Below are positions 21,389-31,625 of a stretch of DNA of 39,752 bases, in pieces (position 1 is the stretch's first letter; each line of letters begins with the position of its first letter). The notes below the pieces were generated by a model, which saw nothing but the letters and a program-made list of their open reading frames with translations, searched no databases and was not told where the DNA came from. Location: NCBI GenBank assembly GCA_019120575.1, contig DWUU01000058.1, positions 1 to 39,752 of the forward strand, given 5' to 3'. The position numbers and the translations under genes were made by a program. The DNA is from Candidatus Mediterraneibacter quadrami. Lineage in GTDB: Bacteria; Bacillota; Clostridia; Lachnospirales; Lachnospiraceae.

Positions 21389-21910
21389 TTACAGAATGAC
21401 TTTTCCGCTCTCCTCGCCGTTTACCACATAGTATGCTGCGGACTCTTCCGGTTTCAGGTAAAGCTGAACGTCTTTAATCTCGTCAACATTTTTGCCAAGG
21501 TCATATGTCCAGATGTCTTTCACTTTCTGAACGATCTCATCCTGAGAATACTCTTTGCCTGCAAACTGCAGGAACATCTCAGTCTTGATCTCAGCCTTCT
21601 TTGCTGTTGACTTCTTAGCTGTCGTTTTCTTTGCAGCTGTTGTCTTCTTTGCTGTTGTCTTAGCTGCGGTTGTTTTCTTTGCTGTCGTCTTCTTTGCAGC
21701 CGGAGCTTTCTTCTCCTCTGCCGGTGTATCTACTAAAACTGCCGCTTTTGTCTCAAGCTTCTTTGTTGTGTCTTTCTTTGTCTCGATCGCTTTGGCTGTC
21801 TCTGCCTTTGCCGGAACTTCTTTTACTTCTTTCTCTGCTGCCTTAACCGGCTCTGTCTTTGCTGCCTTTGCAGCTGTCTTTGTTGTTGCAGTTGTTTTCT
21901 TTACTGCCAT
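21389..21910 (-). CDS. Histone H1-like Lys/Ala-rich protein with C-terminal DUF6465-type domain
   Basis: A 173-residue protein from ATG at 21910 (MAVKKTTATT), with AGGAGGG upstream. Residues about 1-112 are low complexity, rich in Lys, Ala and Thr, with repeated AKKTTA units like histone H1 tails or bacterial AlgP/HupB tails, suggesting DNA or RNA binding. The C-terminal 60 residues (EMFLQFAGKEYSQDEIVQKV, then YDLGKNVDEI and YLKPEESAAYYVVNGE) form a compact domain widespread in Lachnospiraceae (DUF6465-like). A near-consensus promoter 100 nt upstream and a UUCG-capped terminator suggest strong, monocistronic expression. A nucleoid role is inferred from composition only. Confidence 0.85.
   Translation of the reverse strand: MAVKKTTATTKTAAKAAKTEPVKAAEKEVKEVPAKAETAKAIETKKDTTKKLETKAAVLVDTPAEEKKAPAAKKTTAKKTTAAKTTAKKTTAAKKTTAKKSTAKKAEIKTEMFLQFAGKEYSQDEIVQKVKDIWTYDLGKNVDEIKDVQLYLKPEESAAYYVVNGEESGKVIL
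21597..21712 (-). repeat. In-frame tandem repeat coding for AKKTTA units
   Basis: Within the histone-like gene, degenerate units of 15-18 bases encode KKTTAKKTTAAKTTAKKTT-type repeats. Such repeats can change copy number by slippage without breaking the frame. Confidence 0.7.
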
Positions 21911-22008
21911 AATACTTGTCCCTCCTAAAAAATAACACACCAAGTATTTCCGACGGCGGTTTTTACCGCGTCATTGAATTTCAACTCAAACCTCGAGTTC
22001 CATAGGGG

Positions 22009-22037
22009 ATTGTACATCATTTTTCTGAAAACGTCAA
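22009..22037 (-). promoter_or_regulatory. Promoter of the histone-like gene
   Basis: On the minus strand TTGACG (22037-22032), a 17-nt spacer and TACAAT (22014-22009). The leader of about 90 nt contains a hairpin-forming segment (GACGCGGT/ACCGCCGTC, about 21950-21973). Confidence 0.72.
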
Positions 22038-22054
22038 ATTTTTTTATTTCTTTT

Positions 22055-22510
22055 TCAGTTTTCGTGGATTTGACTACCATATCCCCTGAAAAACTCTGCC
22101 AGATCCTTCAGCGCTTTCACCAGAACCGGAAGTTCTTCCTCACTCAGTCTGTCCAGCACGGCCTCCGTCATCTGCCGGTGATATTCCCGGTGATGTTCAT
22201 ATGCCCGCACACCTTTTTCTGTCAGGCGGAGAAATACAACGCGCCGGTCCTCCTCGCTCCTGTGCCTGGTTACATACTTTTTATTGACCAGGCCGTTGAC
22301 GGAAGTGGTGAGCGACCCGGCCGTGATCCCGAGCCGTTTCGCCACTGCCGACATGGTATTTTCTCCGGACAGACCGATCGCTTCGATGATGTGCATATCA
22401 TTATTGGTGATGTCTTTAAACTCATCCGTAATGATCGCCTCTTCTTCAAGCTTCAATATCTCATTAAACAGATTCACCAGAATATCATTAATGGTCTCTT
22501 TCGGATCCAT
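22055..22510 (-). CDS. MarR-family regulator (FabT-like) of fatty acid synthesis
   Basis: A 151-residue MarR protein. The winged helix is visible as MSAVAKRLGITAGSLTTSVNGLVNKKYV near residues 54-80, with the wing RHRSEEDRRVVFLRLTEKG. Terminal helices form the dimer. Its place at the 3' end of the fatty acid operon, 38 bases after the FabK-like gene, and the palindrome over the fabH promoter (32931-32951) suggest a FabT-type repressor, which in streptococci needs acyl-ACP. In streptococci fabT precedes fabH; here it is last. ATG follows AGAGGAG. FabT identity is inference from context. Confidence 0.85.
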   Translation of the reverse strand: MDPKETINDILVNLFNEILKLEEEAIITDEFKDITNNDMHIIEAIGLSGENTMSAVAKRLGITAGSLTTSVNGLVNKKYVTRHRSEEDRRVVFLRLTEKGVRAYEHHREYHRQMTEAVLDRLSEEELPVLVKALKDLAEFFRGYGSQIHEN

Positions 22511-22548
22511 CCGGATGCTCCTCTCCCTTTACGCTGTAATTCATGTTC

Positions 22549-23601
22549 TCAGGCAAACAATTCCTGTATGGCTTCTCTTACGGTATCGATCTTCTGCGCC
22601 TTCCAAGCCTTTGCCCCGCAGAAGAGAAGCGCATTCTCCACATTCCCCTTCACGGCACTGATCAGTCCGTCCGTAATGCAGTACGGGATCTCTGACGGCC
22701 TGCATTTTGCCAGGCACCCGTGACAGGGCGTATGGGGGATCTTTTCTCCCGCCATGACCCGCTTCATAAAGGGGTTCAGGATCGCCCGCCCCGGCATGCC
22801 CACCGGACTTTTGACGATCGCGATATCTTCTTCAGAAGCATGGATATAGGCTTCTTTGTAGCGGATGTCCGCATCGCATTCTTCTGTGGTGACAAAGCGG
22901 GTCGCCACCTGCACGCCGTCCGCGCCAAGCGCCATCGCCCGTCTGACATCATCGCTGTCATAGATCCCGCCGGCCACAACGACCGGGATATCCACGCCGT
23001 ATTTCTCCCCGTAGCTTTTCACTGTACGGATGATCCGGCGGATCTCTTCTCCGTAGGATTCCGGCGTATACTCCGAAAGTTCCTCTTTTTTGAATCCCAG
23101 ATGTCCGCCGGCCAGAGGCCCTTCGATCACGACCAGATCTGCGGTGCGCTTATATTTTCTGTCCCAGTACTTCAGGATCACCTGGGCGGATTTATCGGTG
23201 GAAACGATGGGCGCGATCTTTGTCCGGCTTCCTTCGGTCAGCGCCGGCAGCTCGGTCGGCAGCCCCGCGCCTGATATAATGATATCCGCGCCGGCTTTCA
23301 CCGCCGCTTTAATATGCGCGGCATGCGCCCGCAGCGCAGTCATCACATTGTACCCGATGATGCCCTCCGGGGAAATCGCCCGCGCCTTTTTCATCTCACT
23401 TTCAATGGCACGGAGATTGGCCCCTTCCGGATCCGCGTCAAAATCCGCTTCCCTGTAGCCGATCTGAGCGGTGGAAATGATGCCGATGCCGCCCTCTTTC
23501 GCCACGGCCCCGGCAAGACTTCCCAGGCTGATGCCCACGCCCATGCCGCCCTGGATCAGAGGGACCTTTGTCAGCTTATTGCCGATTCTGATATTTTTCA
23601 T
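22549..23601 (-). CDS. FabK/nitronate monooxygenase-like flavoprotein
   Basis: A 350-residue FMN TIM-barrel protein. The N-terminus KVPLIQGGMGVGISLGSLAGAV and the GAGLPTELP, EGPLAGGHLGF, VVAGGIYDSDDV and GADGVQVATRF motifs define the 2-nitropropane dioxygenase/FabK family. Compared with FabK at 30636-31574 it is longer, and near residue 300 it carries a Cys-rich stretch (TPCHGCLAKC, then YCITDG) not found in that enzyme. It sits between accDA and the MarR gene, 7 bases after accDA, so it belongs to the fatty acid operon. It could be a second enoyl-ACP reductase or a detoxifying oxidase. Confidence 0.87.
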   Translation of the reverse strand: MKNIRIGNKLTKVPLIQGGMGVGISLGSLAGAVAKEGGIGIISTAQIGYREADFDADPEGANLRAIESEMKKARAISPEGIIGYNVMTALRAHAAHIKAAVKAGADIIISGAGLPTELPALTEGSRTKIAPIVSTDKSAQVILKYWDRKYKRTADLVVIEGPLAGGHLGFKKEELSEYTPESYGEEIRRIIRTVKSYGEKYGVDIPVVVAGGIYDSDDVRRAMALGADGVQVATRFVTTEECDADIRYKEAYIHASEEDIAIVKSPVGMPGRAILNPFMKRVMAGEKIPHTPCHGCLAKCRPSEIPYCITDGLISAVKGNVENALLFCGAKAWKAQKIDTVREAIQELFA

Positions 23602-23608
23602 GTCAGCC

Positions 23609-25342
23609 TCACATCTTACGAAATCTATTATAACGCCTGTCTGTCAGTTCGGATACACTAAGTCCCGTATATTTTTTCAGGAAACCGTCGATCCGGTTCT
23701 CCAGATCCCTGCAGACGACGTCCATGTTCCTGTCTGTAAATTCTTCCGGCTCCGGGATCACCTGCTCGATAATGCCGAGATGTTCCAGATCGCCGGCCGT
23801 CAGTTTCATGACTTCCGCCGCCTCACTGGCCCGCTTGCTGTCCTTCCAGAGGATGCTCGCAAAGCCCTCCGGAGAAAGCACGGAATAAACAGCATTTTCC
23901 AGCATCCACACTTCATCGGCAACCGCCATGGCAAGCGCGCCGCCGCTGCCTCCCTCGCCGATCACAACGGAGAGCACCGGAACTTCCAGTCCGGACAGTT
24001 CGTACAGGTTCCGGGCAATAGCCTCACCCTGCCCCCGTTCTTCCGCTTCAAGCCCGCAGAATGCTCCCGGCGTATCCACGAAGCAGATCACCGGCCTTCC
24101 GAATTTTTCCGCCTGTTTCATAAGGCGGAGCGCTTTGCGGTATCCGTCCGGCGACGGCATGGAAAAGTTACGGTCCAGGTTTTCTTTTGTCGTTTTCCCC
24201 TTGGCCTGCGCGATCACCGTAACCGGAACCCCGTGGAAATAAGCGATCCCGCCGACAATTGCATGATCGTCTTTGTAATAGCGGTCTCCATGGAACTCCA
24301 TGAAATCCGTAAACAGCGCCTGAATATAATCCGTCCCGACCGGGCGGTCTTTCTGTCTGGAAAGCTGTACGCGGTCCCATGCGCTGACAGAGCCTTCCGA
24401 CTGCCCGGCATCTGCATCCGGTTCAGACGATCCTTCCGGCTGTCCCGCTTTGCAGGTCATAATCCGTTCTTTCAATGCTTCTGCACCGGTTCCGGCGCTG
24501 TGCATATCCAGGATCTGAGCCAGTACATCTTTCAGTTCTTCCCGCTCCACGATCCGGTCCACAAATCCATGATCCAGAAGGAACTCTGAACGCTGAAAGC
24601 CTTTCGGCAGTTTCTGCCCGATGGTCTGCTCAATCACACGTGGACCTGCGAATCCGATCAGCGCCTTCGGCTCTGCAAGGATGATATCTCCAAGCATCGC
24701 GAAGCTTGCCGTCACGCCGCCGGTCGTCGGATCGGTCAGCACTGTCACATAGAGAAGCCCCGCATCGCTGTGCCTCTTCAGTGCGGCTGAAGTCTTCGCC
24801 ATCTGCATCAGAGAGACAATTCCCTCCTGCATGCGGGCGCCGCCGGAACAGGTAAACAGGATCACCGGCAGCTTCTCTTCTGTGGCGCGCTCCACTGCGC
24901 GGGCGATCTTCTCACCCACGATCCGGCCCATGCTGGCCATCATAAAACGTCCGTCACAGACGCCCACAACCGCGGGATGTCCGCCGATCTCCACCCTGCC
25001 CGTCACGATCGCCTCATTCAGATGCGTCCGCTCTTTCAGACTTTCGATCTTCTCTTCATATCCCCTGAAATCCAGCGGATTGACGAAGTCCATCTCTTTA
25101 TCCCACTCTTCAAATGTGCCCTCGTCCGCGATCATCTCGATCCGGCGGTACGCGTGAACTCTGAAATATCCGTGGCATTTCGGACAGATATAATAGCCGT
25201 TCTTCACATCCTCGGCAATGATTGCCGCACCGCATTTATTGCACTTGCGGAGAAGTCCTGTCGGGACTTCCGGGTGTGAATGTCTCAGTGAAATATAATG
25301 AGCCCGGGCATTTGTCTTTTTAAACATGTCTTTCAGATTCAT
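23609..25342 (-). CDS. accDA: Fused acetyl-CoA carboxylase carboxyltransferase (AccD-AccA)
   Basis: A 577-residue fusion. Residues about 1-290 are the beta subunit: zinc ribbon CNKCG (about 34) and CPKCHGYF (about 54), then [12 protein letters not shown] and [16 protein letters not shown]. After a Gly/Ser/Glu-rich linker (about 300-330) comes the alpha subunit, from [16 protein letters not shown], with [37 protein letters not shown] and [11 protein letters not shown]. The N-terminal helical part of free-standing AccA is missing, as expected at a fusion joint. The enzyme transfers carboxyl from biotin to acetyl-CoA, giving malonyl-CoA. It follows accC in the operon. Confidence 0.95.
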   Translation of the reverse strand: MNLKDMFKKTNARAHYISLRHSHPEVPTGLLRKCNKCGAAIIAEDVKNGYYICPKCHGYFRVHAYRRIEMIADEGTFEEWDKEMDFVNPLDFRGYEEKIESLKERTHLNEAIVTGRVEIGGHPAVVGVCDGRFMMASMGRIVGEKIARAVERATEEKLPVILFTCSGGARMQEGIVSLMQMAKTSAALKRHSDAGLLYVTVLTDPTTGGVTASFAMLGDIILAEPKALIGFAGPRVIEQTIGQKLPKGFQRSEFLLDHGFVDRIVEREELKDVLAQILDMHSAGTGAEALKERIMTCKAGQPEGSSEPDADAGQSEGSVSAWDRVQLSRQKDRPVGTDYIQALFTDFMEFHGDRYYKDDHAIVGGIAYFHGVPVTVIAQAKGKTTKENLDRNFSMPSPDGYRKALRLMKQAEKFGRPVICFVDTPGAFCGLEAEERGQGEAIARNLYELSGLEVPVLSVVIGEGGSGGALAMAVADEVWMLENAVYSVLSPEGFASILWKDSKRASEAAEVMKLTAGDLEHLGIIEQVIPEPEEFTDRNMDVVCRDLENRIDGFLKKYTGLSVSELTDRRYNRFRKM

Positions 25343-25380
25343 CTGAGATCCCTCCTGATATCCTTACGAACATGACCGGT

Positions 25381-26730
25381 TCAGTCAGCGTCTCTGCTCA
25401 TGTTCTCGATAAACTCAATATCAATGTTTCCTGAAATGAAATCCGGATGATTCAATATGTCATACTGATAATCTACGTTCGTATCGATCCCTTCGATGAT
25501 CACCTCGCCGAGGGCGCTGCGCATCTTGCGGATCGCTTCGTTCCGGTTCTTTGCATGGACGATCAACTTCGCCAGCATGGAATCATAGTACGGCGGAACC
25601 GTATATCCGCTGTAGATCGCGGAATCAATACGCACGCCTTTTCCGCCCGGCAGGTACATATCCGTGATCGTTCCCGGCGACGGCCGGAAATTCTTTGCCG
25701 GATTCTCGGCATTGATCCGGCACTCAATGGCATGTCCCGTAATGTGGACGTCCTCCTGCCGGTAGCTCAGTTCCTTTCCATCGGCAATGCGGATCTGCTC
25801 TTTTATCAGATCGATCCCGGTCACCCATTCGGTCACCGGATGCTCCACCTGGATCCTTGTATTCATTTCCATGAAATAGAAGTTCCCGTTCTTCTCCAGA
25901 AGGAACTCGATGGTGCCTGCATTTGTATAATGGGCCGCCTTCGCCGCCTTCACGGCCGCCTCGCCCATCCTCTCCCGGAGTTCAGGCGTCAGGGCGATGG
26001 ACGGGGATTCCTCGATCATCTTCTGATGATTCCGCTGGATGGAACAGTCACGCTCGCCGAGATGGATCACATTGCCGTGCTCATCGGCAAGGATCTGGAA
26101 CTCGATATGACGCGGATGCTGGACAAAATGTTCGATATACATCGTATTGTCCCCAAATGCCATCTGTGCTTCTTTCTGCGCGGTATTAAAGCTATTCTCA
26201 AACTCTTCCGGAGTCTGTGCCACACGCATTCCCTTACCGCCGCCGCCAAGGGCCGCTTTCACGATCACCGGATAGCCGATCTCTGACGCAACCGCTGCAC
26301 CGGTCTGTGCGTCATAAATTGGTTCTTTGCTTCCCGGAATTACTGGAACACCGGCATTTATCATGGTATTTCTCGCCTCGGATTTATTGCCCAGACTCTG
26401 GATCACCTGAGACTTCGGTCCGATAAATGTGATATTGCACTGCTCGCAGAGCTCCGCAAATTTACTGTTCTCCGAGAGGAAGCCGAACCCCGGATGGATG
26501 GCGTCCGCACCGGAGATCACCGTCGCGCTGATCAGGTTCTGCATATTCAGATAACTCTCTGAGGACGGGGCAGGGCCGATGCATACCGCCTCGTCCGCCA
26601 GCTGCGTGTGCAGGGCGTCGCGGTCTGCCTCGGAATAAACCGCAACCGTCTCAATCCCCATCTCCCGGCACGCCCGGATAATGCGGACCGCGATCTCACC
26701 GCGGTTTGCGATCAATATTTTTCCAATCAT
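25381..26730 (-). CDS. accC: Acetyl-CoA carboxylase biotin carboxylase subunit
   Basis: A 449-residue biotin carboxylase, normal length, which carboxylates biotin on AccB with ATP and bicarbonate. [19 protein letters not shown] at the N-terminus, the ATP-grasp glycine loop [12 protein letters not shown] near residue 160, [14 protein letters not shown] and [17 protein letters not shown] [13 protein letters not shown] near 233, and [13 protein letters not shown] near 289 are all intact. It lies 6 bases after fabZ. Its product works with AccB and the AccDA fusion in this operon. Confidence 0.97.
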   Translation of the reverse strand: MIGKILIANRGEIAVRIIRACREMGIETVAVYSEADRDALHTQLADEAVCIGPAPSSESYLNMQNLISATVISGADAIHPGFGFLSENSKFAELCEQCNITFIGPKSQVIQSLGNKSEARNTMINAGVPVIPGSKEPIYDAQTGAAVASEIGYPVIVKAALGGGGKGMRVAQTPEEFENSFNTAQKEAQMAFGDNTMYIEHFVQHPRHIEFQILADEHGNVIHLGERDCSIQRNHQKMIEESPSIALTPELRERMGEAAVKAAKAAHYTNAGTIEFLLEKNGNFYFMEMNTRIQVEHPVTEWVTGIDLIKEQIRIADGKELSYRQEDVHITGHAIECRINAENPAKNFRPSPGTITDMYLPGGKGVRIDSAIYSGYTVPPYYDSMLAKLIVHAKNRNEAIRKMRSALGEVIIEGIDTNVDYQYDILNHPDFISGNIDIEFIENMSRDAD

Positions 26731-26736
26731 CTTCTT

Positions 26737-27168
26737 CTACTCTCCTACCATAAAGGTCAGCTCAGCGCTGACAACCACCTTGCCATCCACATACGCTGTC
26801 GCCTGTCCGACGCCGACCGGTCCTTTGCTCTTGATAATCTTCGTCTCCAGCTTCAGTGTATCGCCCGGCATCACCATGCCTTTAAAACGGCATTTCTGAA
26901 CGCCACCGAAAAATGCGATCTTTCCCTGGTTCTCCGGCATACTTAAGATGGCCACCGCACCGGTCTGCGCCAGCGCCTCGAGGATCAGCACGCCCGGCAT
27001 CACCGCTTTCTGCGGGAAATGTCCGCGGAAAAAATCCTCTCTGTATGTCACTGCTTTATAACCAACCGCATACTGTCCCGGCTCATAATCCTCGATCCTG
27101 TCAAGAAGCAGGAAAGGATGTCTGTGGGGAATGATCTCCTGGATCTGTTCTACTGTTAAACTGTTCAT
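26737..27168 (-). CDS. fabZ: 3-hydroxyacyl-ACP dehydratase FabZ
   Basis: A 143-residue hot-dog-fold dehydratase removing water from 3-hydroxyacyl-ACP during elongation. [14 protein letters not shown] near residue 13 carries the catalytic His, and [25 protein letters not shown] near 48 carries the catalytic acidic residue (Glu63-type). No FabA or FabN isomerase motif set distinguishes it, and no FabM is nearby, so the source of unsaturated chains is not visible. It sits between accB and accC, the standard order of Firmicutes fab-acc operons. Confidence 0.96.
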   Translation of the reverse strand: MNSLTVEQIQEIIPHRHPFLLLDRIEDYEPGQYAVGYKAVTYREDFFRGHFPQKAVMPGVLILEALAQTGAVAILSMPENQGKIAFFGGVQKCRFKGMVMPGDTLKLETKIIKSKGPVGVGQATAYVDGKVVVSAELTFMVGE

Positions 27169-27179
27169 GGCTGTGCCTC

Positions 27180-27689
27180 CTAACCTATTACGAAGAGCGG
27201 CTGGCCGAATTCTACGCCCTGTCCGTTCTCAACAAGGATCTCTTTTACAGTTCCTGTATAATCGCTCTCGATCTCGTTCATCAGCTTCATGGCTTCAACA
27301 ATCGCCAGCACCTGGCCTTCTTTTACACTGTCACCCACTTTTACGAAGGGTTCTGCGTCTTCTGCCGGCGCGGCATAGAAAGTGCCTACAAGCGGGGATT
27401 TCACGACATTTCCCGCCGGAGCTTCCGCCTTTGCCGCCTCTGCAGCCGGAGCCGGTGCTTCTGCCGGCGCAGCCATCGGAGCGGGGCCGGGTGCCGCAGG
27501 CATGACTGCCGGTGCCGCAGGCATAACCGCCGGCGGAACCATCGGGGCCGGTGCAGGCGCTGCAACCGGAATGATCCTGTCACTTGTTTTCTTCAGAGAC
27601 AGCTTTACGCCGTCCTCCTCGTATTTGAATTCTGTCAGTTCAGACTCTGAAACAGCTTTTACCAATTCCAATACCTGTTCAACTTTCAT
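27180..27689 (-). CDS. accB: Biotin carboxyl carrier protein of acetyl-CoA carboxylase
   Basis: A 169-residue BCCP. The first 45 residues ([20 protein letters not shown]) form the usual N-terminal helix region. A flexible linker of Ala/Pro/Met repeats (about 46-95) follows, then the biotinyl domain with the biotin-accepting Lys in [11 protein letters not shown] near residue 134. Linker repeats of APAVMPAAP type give a locally repetitive DNA sequence at about 27440-27560. It lies 11 bases after fabF. Confidence 0.96.
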   Translation of the reverse strand: MKVEQVLELVKAVSESELTEFKYEEDGVKLSLKKTSDRIIPVAAPAPAPMVPPAVMPAAPAVMPAAPGPAPMAAPAEAPAPAAEAAKAEAPAGNVVKSPLVGTFYAAPAEDAEPFVKVGDSVKEGQVLAIVEAMKLMNEIESDYTGTVKEILVENGQGVEFGQPLFVIG

Positions 27690-27700
27690 GACCGCACCTC

Positions 27701-28939
27701 TTACCCTTCATATTTCTTTAATAACAGTGTTGCGTTGTGTCCGCCAAATCCCAGAGAGTTCGTCAGCACATAATTGACGTCTTTTTCTACAGGCGCGCCC
27801 ACCGTATAGTTCAGATCGCACTCCGGATCCACATTTTCGGTTCCCACGGTCTGATGGATGAATCCGTCCATAATACTCTTCACGCACACCACGAACTCTA
27901 CGCCGCCGGCCGCGCCGAGAAGATGTCCGATCATGGATTTTGTCGAATTGATGTGGACGTTTTTCGCCGCATCGCCAAGCGCATATTTGATCGCTCTCGT
28001 CTCAAAGAGGTCATTGTGGTGCGTGCTCGTGCCGTGTGCATTGATATAATCGATCTGCTCCGGCTCTACGCCTGCATCCTTCATCGCAAGCTTCATCGCC
28101 ATGCCCGCACCCTCGCCGCTCTCTTCCGGAGAAGTGATATGGTAAGCGTCGCCTGTCGCGCCGTATCCCACGAGCTCAGCGTAGATCTTCGCGCCTCTTG
28201 CCTTCGCGTGTTCCAGCTCCTCCAGAACTACGATCCCGGAGCCTTCGCCCAGCACAAATCCGTCTCTGTCCTTATCGAACGGGCGGGATGCATGCTGCGG
28301 ATCGTTGGTCGTGGAAAGCGCGGTCAGCGCCGTGAATCCCGCAATGCCGGTCGGACACACGGAAGCCTCCGTACCGCCTGCGACCATCACATCCGCATCT
28401 CCGTACTCAATGGCGCGGAACGCATCGCCGATACAGTGGGTGCCGGATGCACAGGCTGTAACCACATTCGTGCATTTCCCTTTCAGTCCCAGCTGGATGG
28501 AAATATTTCCCGCCGCCATATTGGAGATCATAAGCGGAACCATCAGCGGATTTACCTTGTTCGGTCCCTTTGTCATAATCTTCTCATAGTTCGTTTCCAC
28601 GCACTGAAGGCTTCCGATCCCGGAGCCGACGATCACACCCACTCTGTACGGATCCTCTTTCTCCATATCGATCCCTGCATCTTCGAACGCTTCTTTCGCA
28701 GCAGCCACCGCATACTGTGAAAACGGCTCCATTCTCTTTGCCGCCTTGAAATCCATACGCTCTTTCGCGACGAAATCTTTTACTTCAGCCGCGATCTGCA
28801 CTTTATACTCAGATGCGTCAAACTTTGTAATCGGCCCGATGCCGACCTTTCCTTCCCTGATGCCGGCCCAGAACTCCTCTACCGTATTCCCGATCGGTGT
28901 GACCGCTCCAAGGCCCGTAACTACAACTCGTCTTTTCAT
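27701..28939 (-). CDS. fabF: 3-oxoacyl-ACP synthase II
   Basis: A 412-residue condensing enzyme elongating acyl-ACP with malonyl-ACP. ATG at 28939 ([17 protein letters not shown]) is preferred; a start at 28969 adds ten residues with no family match. The active-site Cys lies in [14 protein letters not shown] near residue 163, and the catalytic His residues in [11 protein letters not shown] near 303 and [13 protein letters not shown] near 338. The C-terminal [12 protein letters not shown] is intact. It follows fabG by 49 bases. Confidence 0.97.
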   Translation of the reverse strand: MKRRVVVTGLGAVTPIGNTVEEFWAGIREGKVGIGPITKFDASEYKVQIAAEVKDFVAKERMDFKAAKRMEPFSQYAVAAAKEAFEDAGIDMEKEDPYRVGVIVGSGIGSLQCVETNYEKIMTKGPNKVNPLMVPLMISNMAAGNISIQLGLKGKCTNVVTACASGTHCIGDAFRAIEYGDADVMVAGGTEASVCPTGIAGFTALTALSTTNDPQHASRPFDKDRDGFVLGEGSGIVVLEELEHAKARGAKIYAELVGYGATGDAYHITSPEESGEGAGMAMKLAMKDAGVEPEQIDYINAHGTSTHHNDLFETRAIKYALGDAAKNVHINSTKSMIGHLLGAAGGVEFVVCVKSIMDGFIHQTVGTENVDPECDLNYTVGAPVEKDVNYVLTNSLGFGGHNATLLLKKYEG

Positions 28940-28988
28940 CTCAATAAAAACCCTGTCCTTTCCAAACATCCGACCTGCTCAGCTTAAT

Positions 28989-29729
28989 TCACATAGCCAT
29001 GCCGCCGTCTACATTGAGTACCTGTCCGGTAATATATCCGGCTCCGTCCCCCGCCAGGAACGCCGCTGCATTGGCGATATCTTCCGTCTCGCCGAATTTT
29101 CCGAGCGGGATCTGCGCCACAGCCCCCTCTTTTACCTTATCGGAGAGCACTTCTGTCATCTCTGTATTAATGAATCCCGGTGCGATCGCGTTTACAGTAA
29201 TGCCGCGGCTCGCAAGCTCTCTTGCCGCTGACTTTGTCAGCCCGATCACGCCGGCTTTTGATGCGGAATAGTTCGCCTGCCCCGCATTTCCGAGTACGCC
29301 GGATACGGACGCCATATTAATGATTCGGCCGCCGCGCTGTTTGATCATCTGCCGGGCAACGAAGCGAATGCAGTTGAATGTTCCCTTCAGATTCGTATCG
29401 AGCACGGAGTCGTAATCCTCTTCCGTCATCTTCATCAGCAGGCCGTCCCGTGTAATGCCCGCATTATTTACAAGGATGTCCACACGGCCGAATGACCCGA
29501 TGATCTCTTTAAACATTTCCTCACATGCATGATAGTCAGACACATTGCACTGTCTGATCTCTGCTGTTCCGCCGTTTTCCTCAATCTCTTTTTTCACCTC
29601 TTCTGCACGCGCCTGTGAACCGTTGTAGTTCACGACCACCGTTGCGCCTTCCGCCGCCAGACGGAGGGCGATGGCGCGTCCGATCCCACGTGAAGCGCCT
29701 GTAACTACCGCTACCTTACCATTTAACAT
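28989..29729 (-). CDS. fabG: 3-oxoacyl-ACP reductase FabG
   Basis: A 246-residue short-chain dehydrogenase reducing 3-oxoacyl-ACP with [23 protein letters not shown] near residue 9 is the cofactor loop, and NNAGITRD near 88 follows. The catalytic Ser-Tyr-Lys are in [11 protein letters not shown] (about 138) and ANYSASKAG (about 151-155). The PGFINTEMT segment near 185 is the substrate lid. Its ATG overlaps the end of fabD by 7 bases. Confidence 0.97.
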   Translation of the reverse strand: MLNGKVAVVTGASRGIGRAIALRLAAEGATVVVNYNGSQARAEEVKKEIEENGGTAEIRQCNVSDYHACEEMFKEIIGSFGRVDILVNNAGITRDGLLMKMTEEDYDSVLDTNLKGTFNCIRFVARQMIKQRGGRIINMASVSGVLGNAGQANYSASKAGVIGLTKSAARELASRGITVNAIAPGFINTEMTEVLSDKVKEGAVAQIPLGKFGETEDIANAAAFLAGDGAGYITGQVLNVDGGMAM

Positions 29730-30643
29730 AATTCACTTACCACCTTATCTGCATCTTCCCATGTGCCTACATTGTATACCTTCACGTCGCGGTTGATCTT
29801 GCGCATGAATCCGGCCAGCGTTCTGCCGGGCCCGATCTCCACAAATGTATCCACGCCGTCCGCAATCATATTCTCCACACTTTGCTGCCAGCGCACGGAT
29901 GATGCGACCTGTTTTGCAAGAAGCGTTTTTGTCTCTGAAATATCTGTCACGTACTCCGCCGTAACATTCGTCACATAGGGGATACTAAGCGGGGAAAGCT
30001 CCACGTCTGCGAGCACCCTGCCCAGTTCTTCCCCGGCTTCACGAAGCATCGGAGAATGGAACGGACCGCTGACATTGAGCGGCATCACCCGCTTCGCCCC
30101 GGCTTCTTTCAGCGCTTCAGAAGCTTTCTCCACGCTTTCTTTCCAGCCGGTGATGACGATCTGGCCCGGACAGTTGTAGTTGGCGATCGTCACGCCGTCG
30201 ATCAGATCTACCACTTTCTCGATCGCTTCCCCTGTCATGCCGAGCACAGCGGCCATAGTTCCTCTGCCGCCCGGCACCGCGTTCTGCATCAGGATCCCGC
30301 GTTTTCTCACAAGCATGACGGCATCCTCTGTGCTCATTCCGCCGGCGGAAGCGATGGCGCAGTACTCGCCCAGGCTTAAGCCTGCGGTGACATCCGCCTT
30401 CAGTCCTCTTTCGCGGAGGACATGCTCCATCGCCATGCAGACCGTCACAAGCGCCGCCTGTGTATATTCGGTCTGATCCAGCTTATCGTTTTCCTCAAAG
30501 CACAGCGCTTTCATATCTATACCCAGCAGCTCTGTCGCCTTATTGATGACTTTTGCCGCTGTTTCACTCTGTTCATAAAAATCTTTGCCCATTCCGGCTT
30601 TCTGCGCTCCCTGTCCCGGGAACATAAATGCGATCTTACTCAT
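29723..30643 (-). CDS. fabD: Malonyl-CoA:ACP transacylase
   Basis: A 306-residue transacylase loading malonyl groups onto [17 protein letters not shown] opens the protein; the nucleophile Ser lies in [15 protein letters not shown] near residue 89 (GLSLG rather than the more usual GHSLG), and the catalytic His in [13 protein letters not shown] near 195. The C-terminal [11 protein letters not shown] is conserved. It overlaps fabK by 8 bases and fabG by 7, so these three are tightly coupled. Confidence 0.96.
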   Translation of the reverse strand: MSKIAFMFPGQGAQKAGMGKDFYEQSETAAKVINKATELLGIDMKALCFEENDKLDQTEYTQAALVTVCMAMEHVLRERGLKADVTAGLSLGEYCAIASAGGMSTEDAVMLVRKRGILMQNAVPGGRGTMAAVLGMTGEAIEKVVDLIDGVTIANYNCPGQIVITGWKESVEKASEALKEAGAKRVMPLNVSGPFHSPMLREAGEELGRVLADVELSPLSIPYVTNVTAEYVTDISETKTLLAKQVASSVRWQQSVENMIADGVDTFVEIGPGRTLAGFMRKINRDVKVYNVGTWEDADKVVSELC

Positions 30644-31574
30644 AGAAACCTTTTCCTCCGATCAGGTCGTCTGTCTCTTTCACGAGCTTCTGGATCAGGT
30701 CATGGCATGACATTTTTTCTTTGACCATGCCTGCGATCTGGCCTGCCATCACGCTTCCTGTCTTCACATCGCCGTCTACCACCGCGCGTCTCAGTCCGCC
30801 CAGCGTCAGGAGCTCAAGTTCTTCAAACGGAGCTCCTTCCTGTTCTTTCTGTAAATACTCTTTTGTCATCTGGTTTCTGAGAGCACGTACCGGATGTCCT
30901 GTTGAACGTCCTGTAACTCTTGAATCAATGTCTCTTGCCTTGATGATCATGTCTTTATAATTTTCATGAACCTGAGATTCATTCGTAACCACAAAGTGGG
31001 TTCCCATCTGCACGCCCTGCGCGCCCAGCATGAACGCCGCCGCGATCCCTCTTCCGTCCGCGATGCCGCCTGCCGCAATGACCGGAACGCTCACTGCATC
31101 TACAACCTGGGGTACAAGTACCATTGTCGTATTCTCACCGATGTGTCCGCCGGCCTCTGTGCCCTCGGCAACCAGCGCGTCCGCGCCGCATCTCTCCATA
31201 CGCTTCGCAAGCGCTACGGATGCAACGACCGGAATCACCTTTACTCCGGCTTCTTTCCACATCTTCATATATTTTTCCGGAGAACCCGCTCCTGTCGTAA
31301 CGACTTTCACGTCCTCCTCAACAATAACCTTTGCCACATCGTCCGCATAAGGACTCATAAGCATAATATTTACTCCAAAGGGTTTGTCAGTCAGCTTCTT
31401 CGCTTCCCTGACCTGTTCACGCACCCAGTCAGCCGGCGCACTCGCAGCACCGATAAGCCCCAGGCCGCCGGCCTCGGATACGGCGGCTGCAAGATGATAC
31501 TCAGCAACCCATGCCATTCCGCCCTGAATGATCGGATATTCAATTCCTAATAATTCGGTTACTTTTGTTTTCAT
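30636..31574 (-). CDS. fabK: Enoyl-ACP reductase FabK
   Basis: A 312-residue FMN enoyl-ACP reductase completing each elongation cycle. IEYPIIQGGMAWVAEYHLAAAVSEAGGLGLIG at the N-terminus, AEGTEAGGHIGE near residue 137 with the catalytic His, AAGGIADGRGIAAAFMLGAQGVQMGTHF near 167, and RSTGHPVRALRN further on match FabK. No FabI, FabL or FabV gene is in the window, so this is the obvious enoyl reductase; such enzymes are insensitive to triclosan. It follows acpP by about 50 bases and overlaps fabD. Confidence 0.95.
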   Translation of the reverse strand: MKTKVTELLGIEYPIIQGGMAWVAEYHLAAAVSEAGGLGLIGAASAPADWVREQVREAKKLTDKPFGVNIMLMSPYADDVAKVIVEEDVKVVTTGAGSPEKYMKMWKEAGVKVIPVVASVALAKRMERCGADALVAEGTEAGGHIGENTTMVLVPQVVDAVSVPVIAAGGIADGRGIAAAFMLGAQGVQMGTHFVVTNESQVHENYKDMIIKARDIDSRVTGRSTGHPVRALRNQMTKEYLQKEQEGAPFEELELLTLGGLRRAVVDGDVKTGSVMAGQIAGMVKEKMSCHDLIQKLVKETDDLIGGKGFYE

Positions 31575-31625
31575 ACTCTACAACCTTTCTTTCTCTTGAA
31601 ATATAAATGTTATATTCTGTGTTTC

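Noticed and set aside
21911-22008. Riboswitch in the leader of the histone-like gene
   Set aside because: There is only a short hairpin, no terminator-antiterminator pair and no recognised aptamer core.
27440-27560. Short direct repeats as a possible CRISPR or minisatellite
   Set aside because: They encode the Ala/Pro/Met linker of AccB in frame and have no spacer structure.
27737-28720. 327-codon plus-strand frame opposite fabF
   Set aside because: It is antisense to an intact condensing enzyme and rich in His/Arg/Cys without any family motif.
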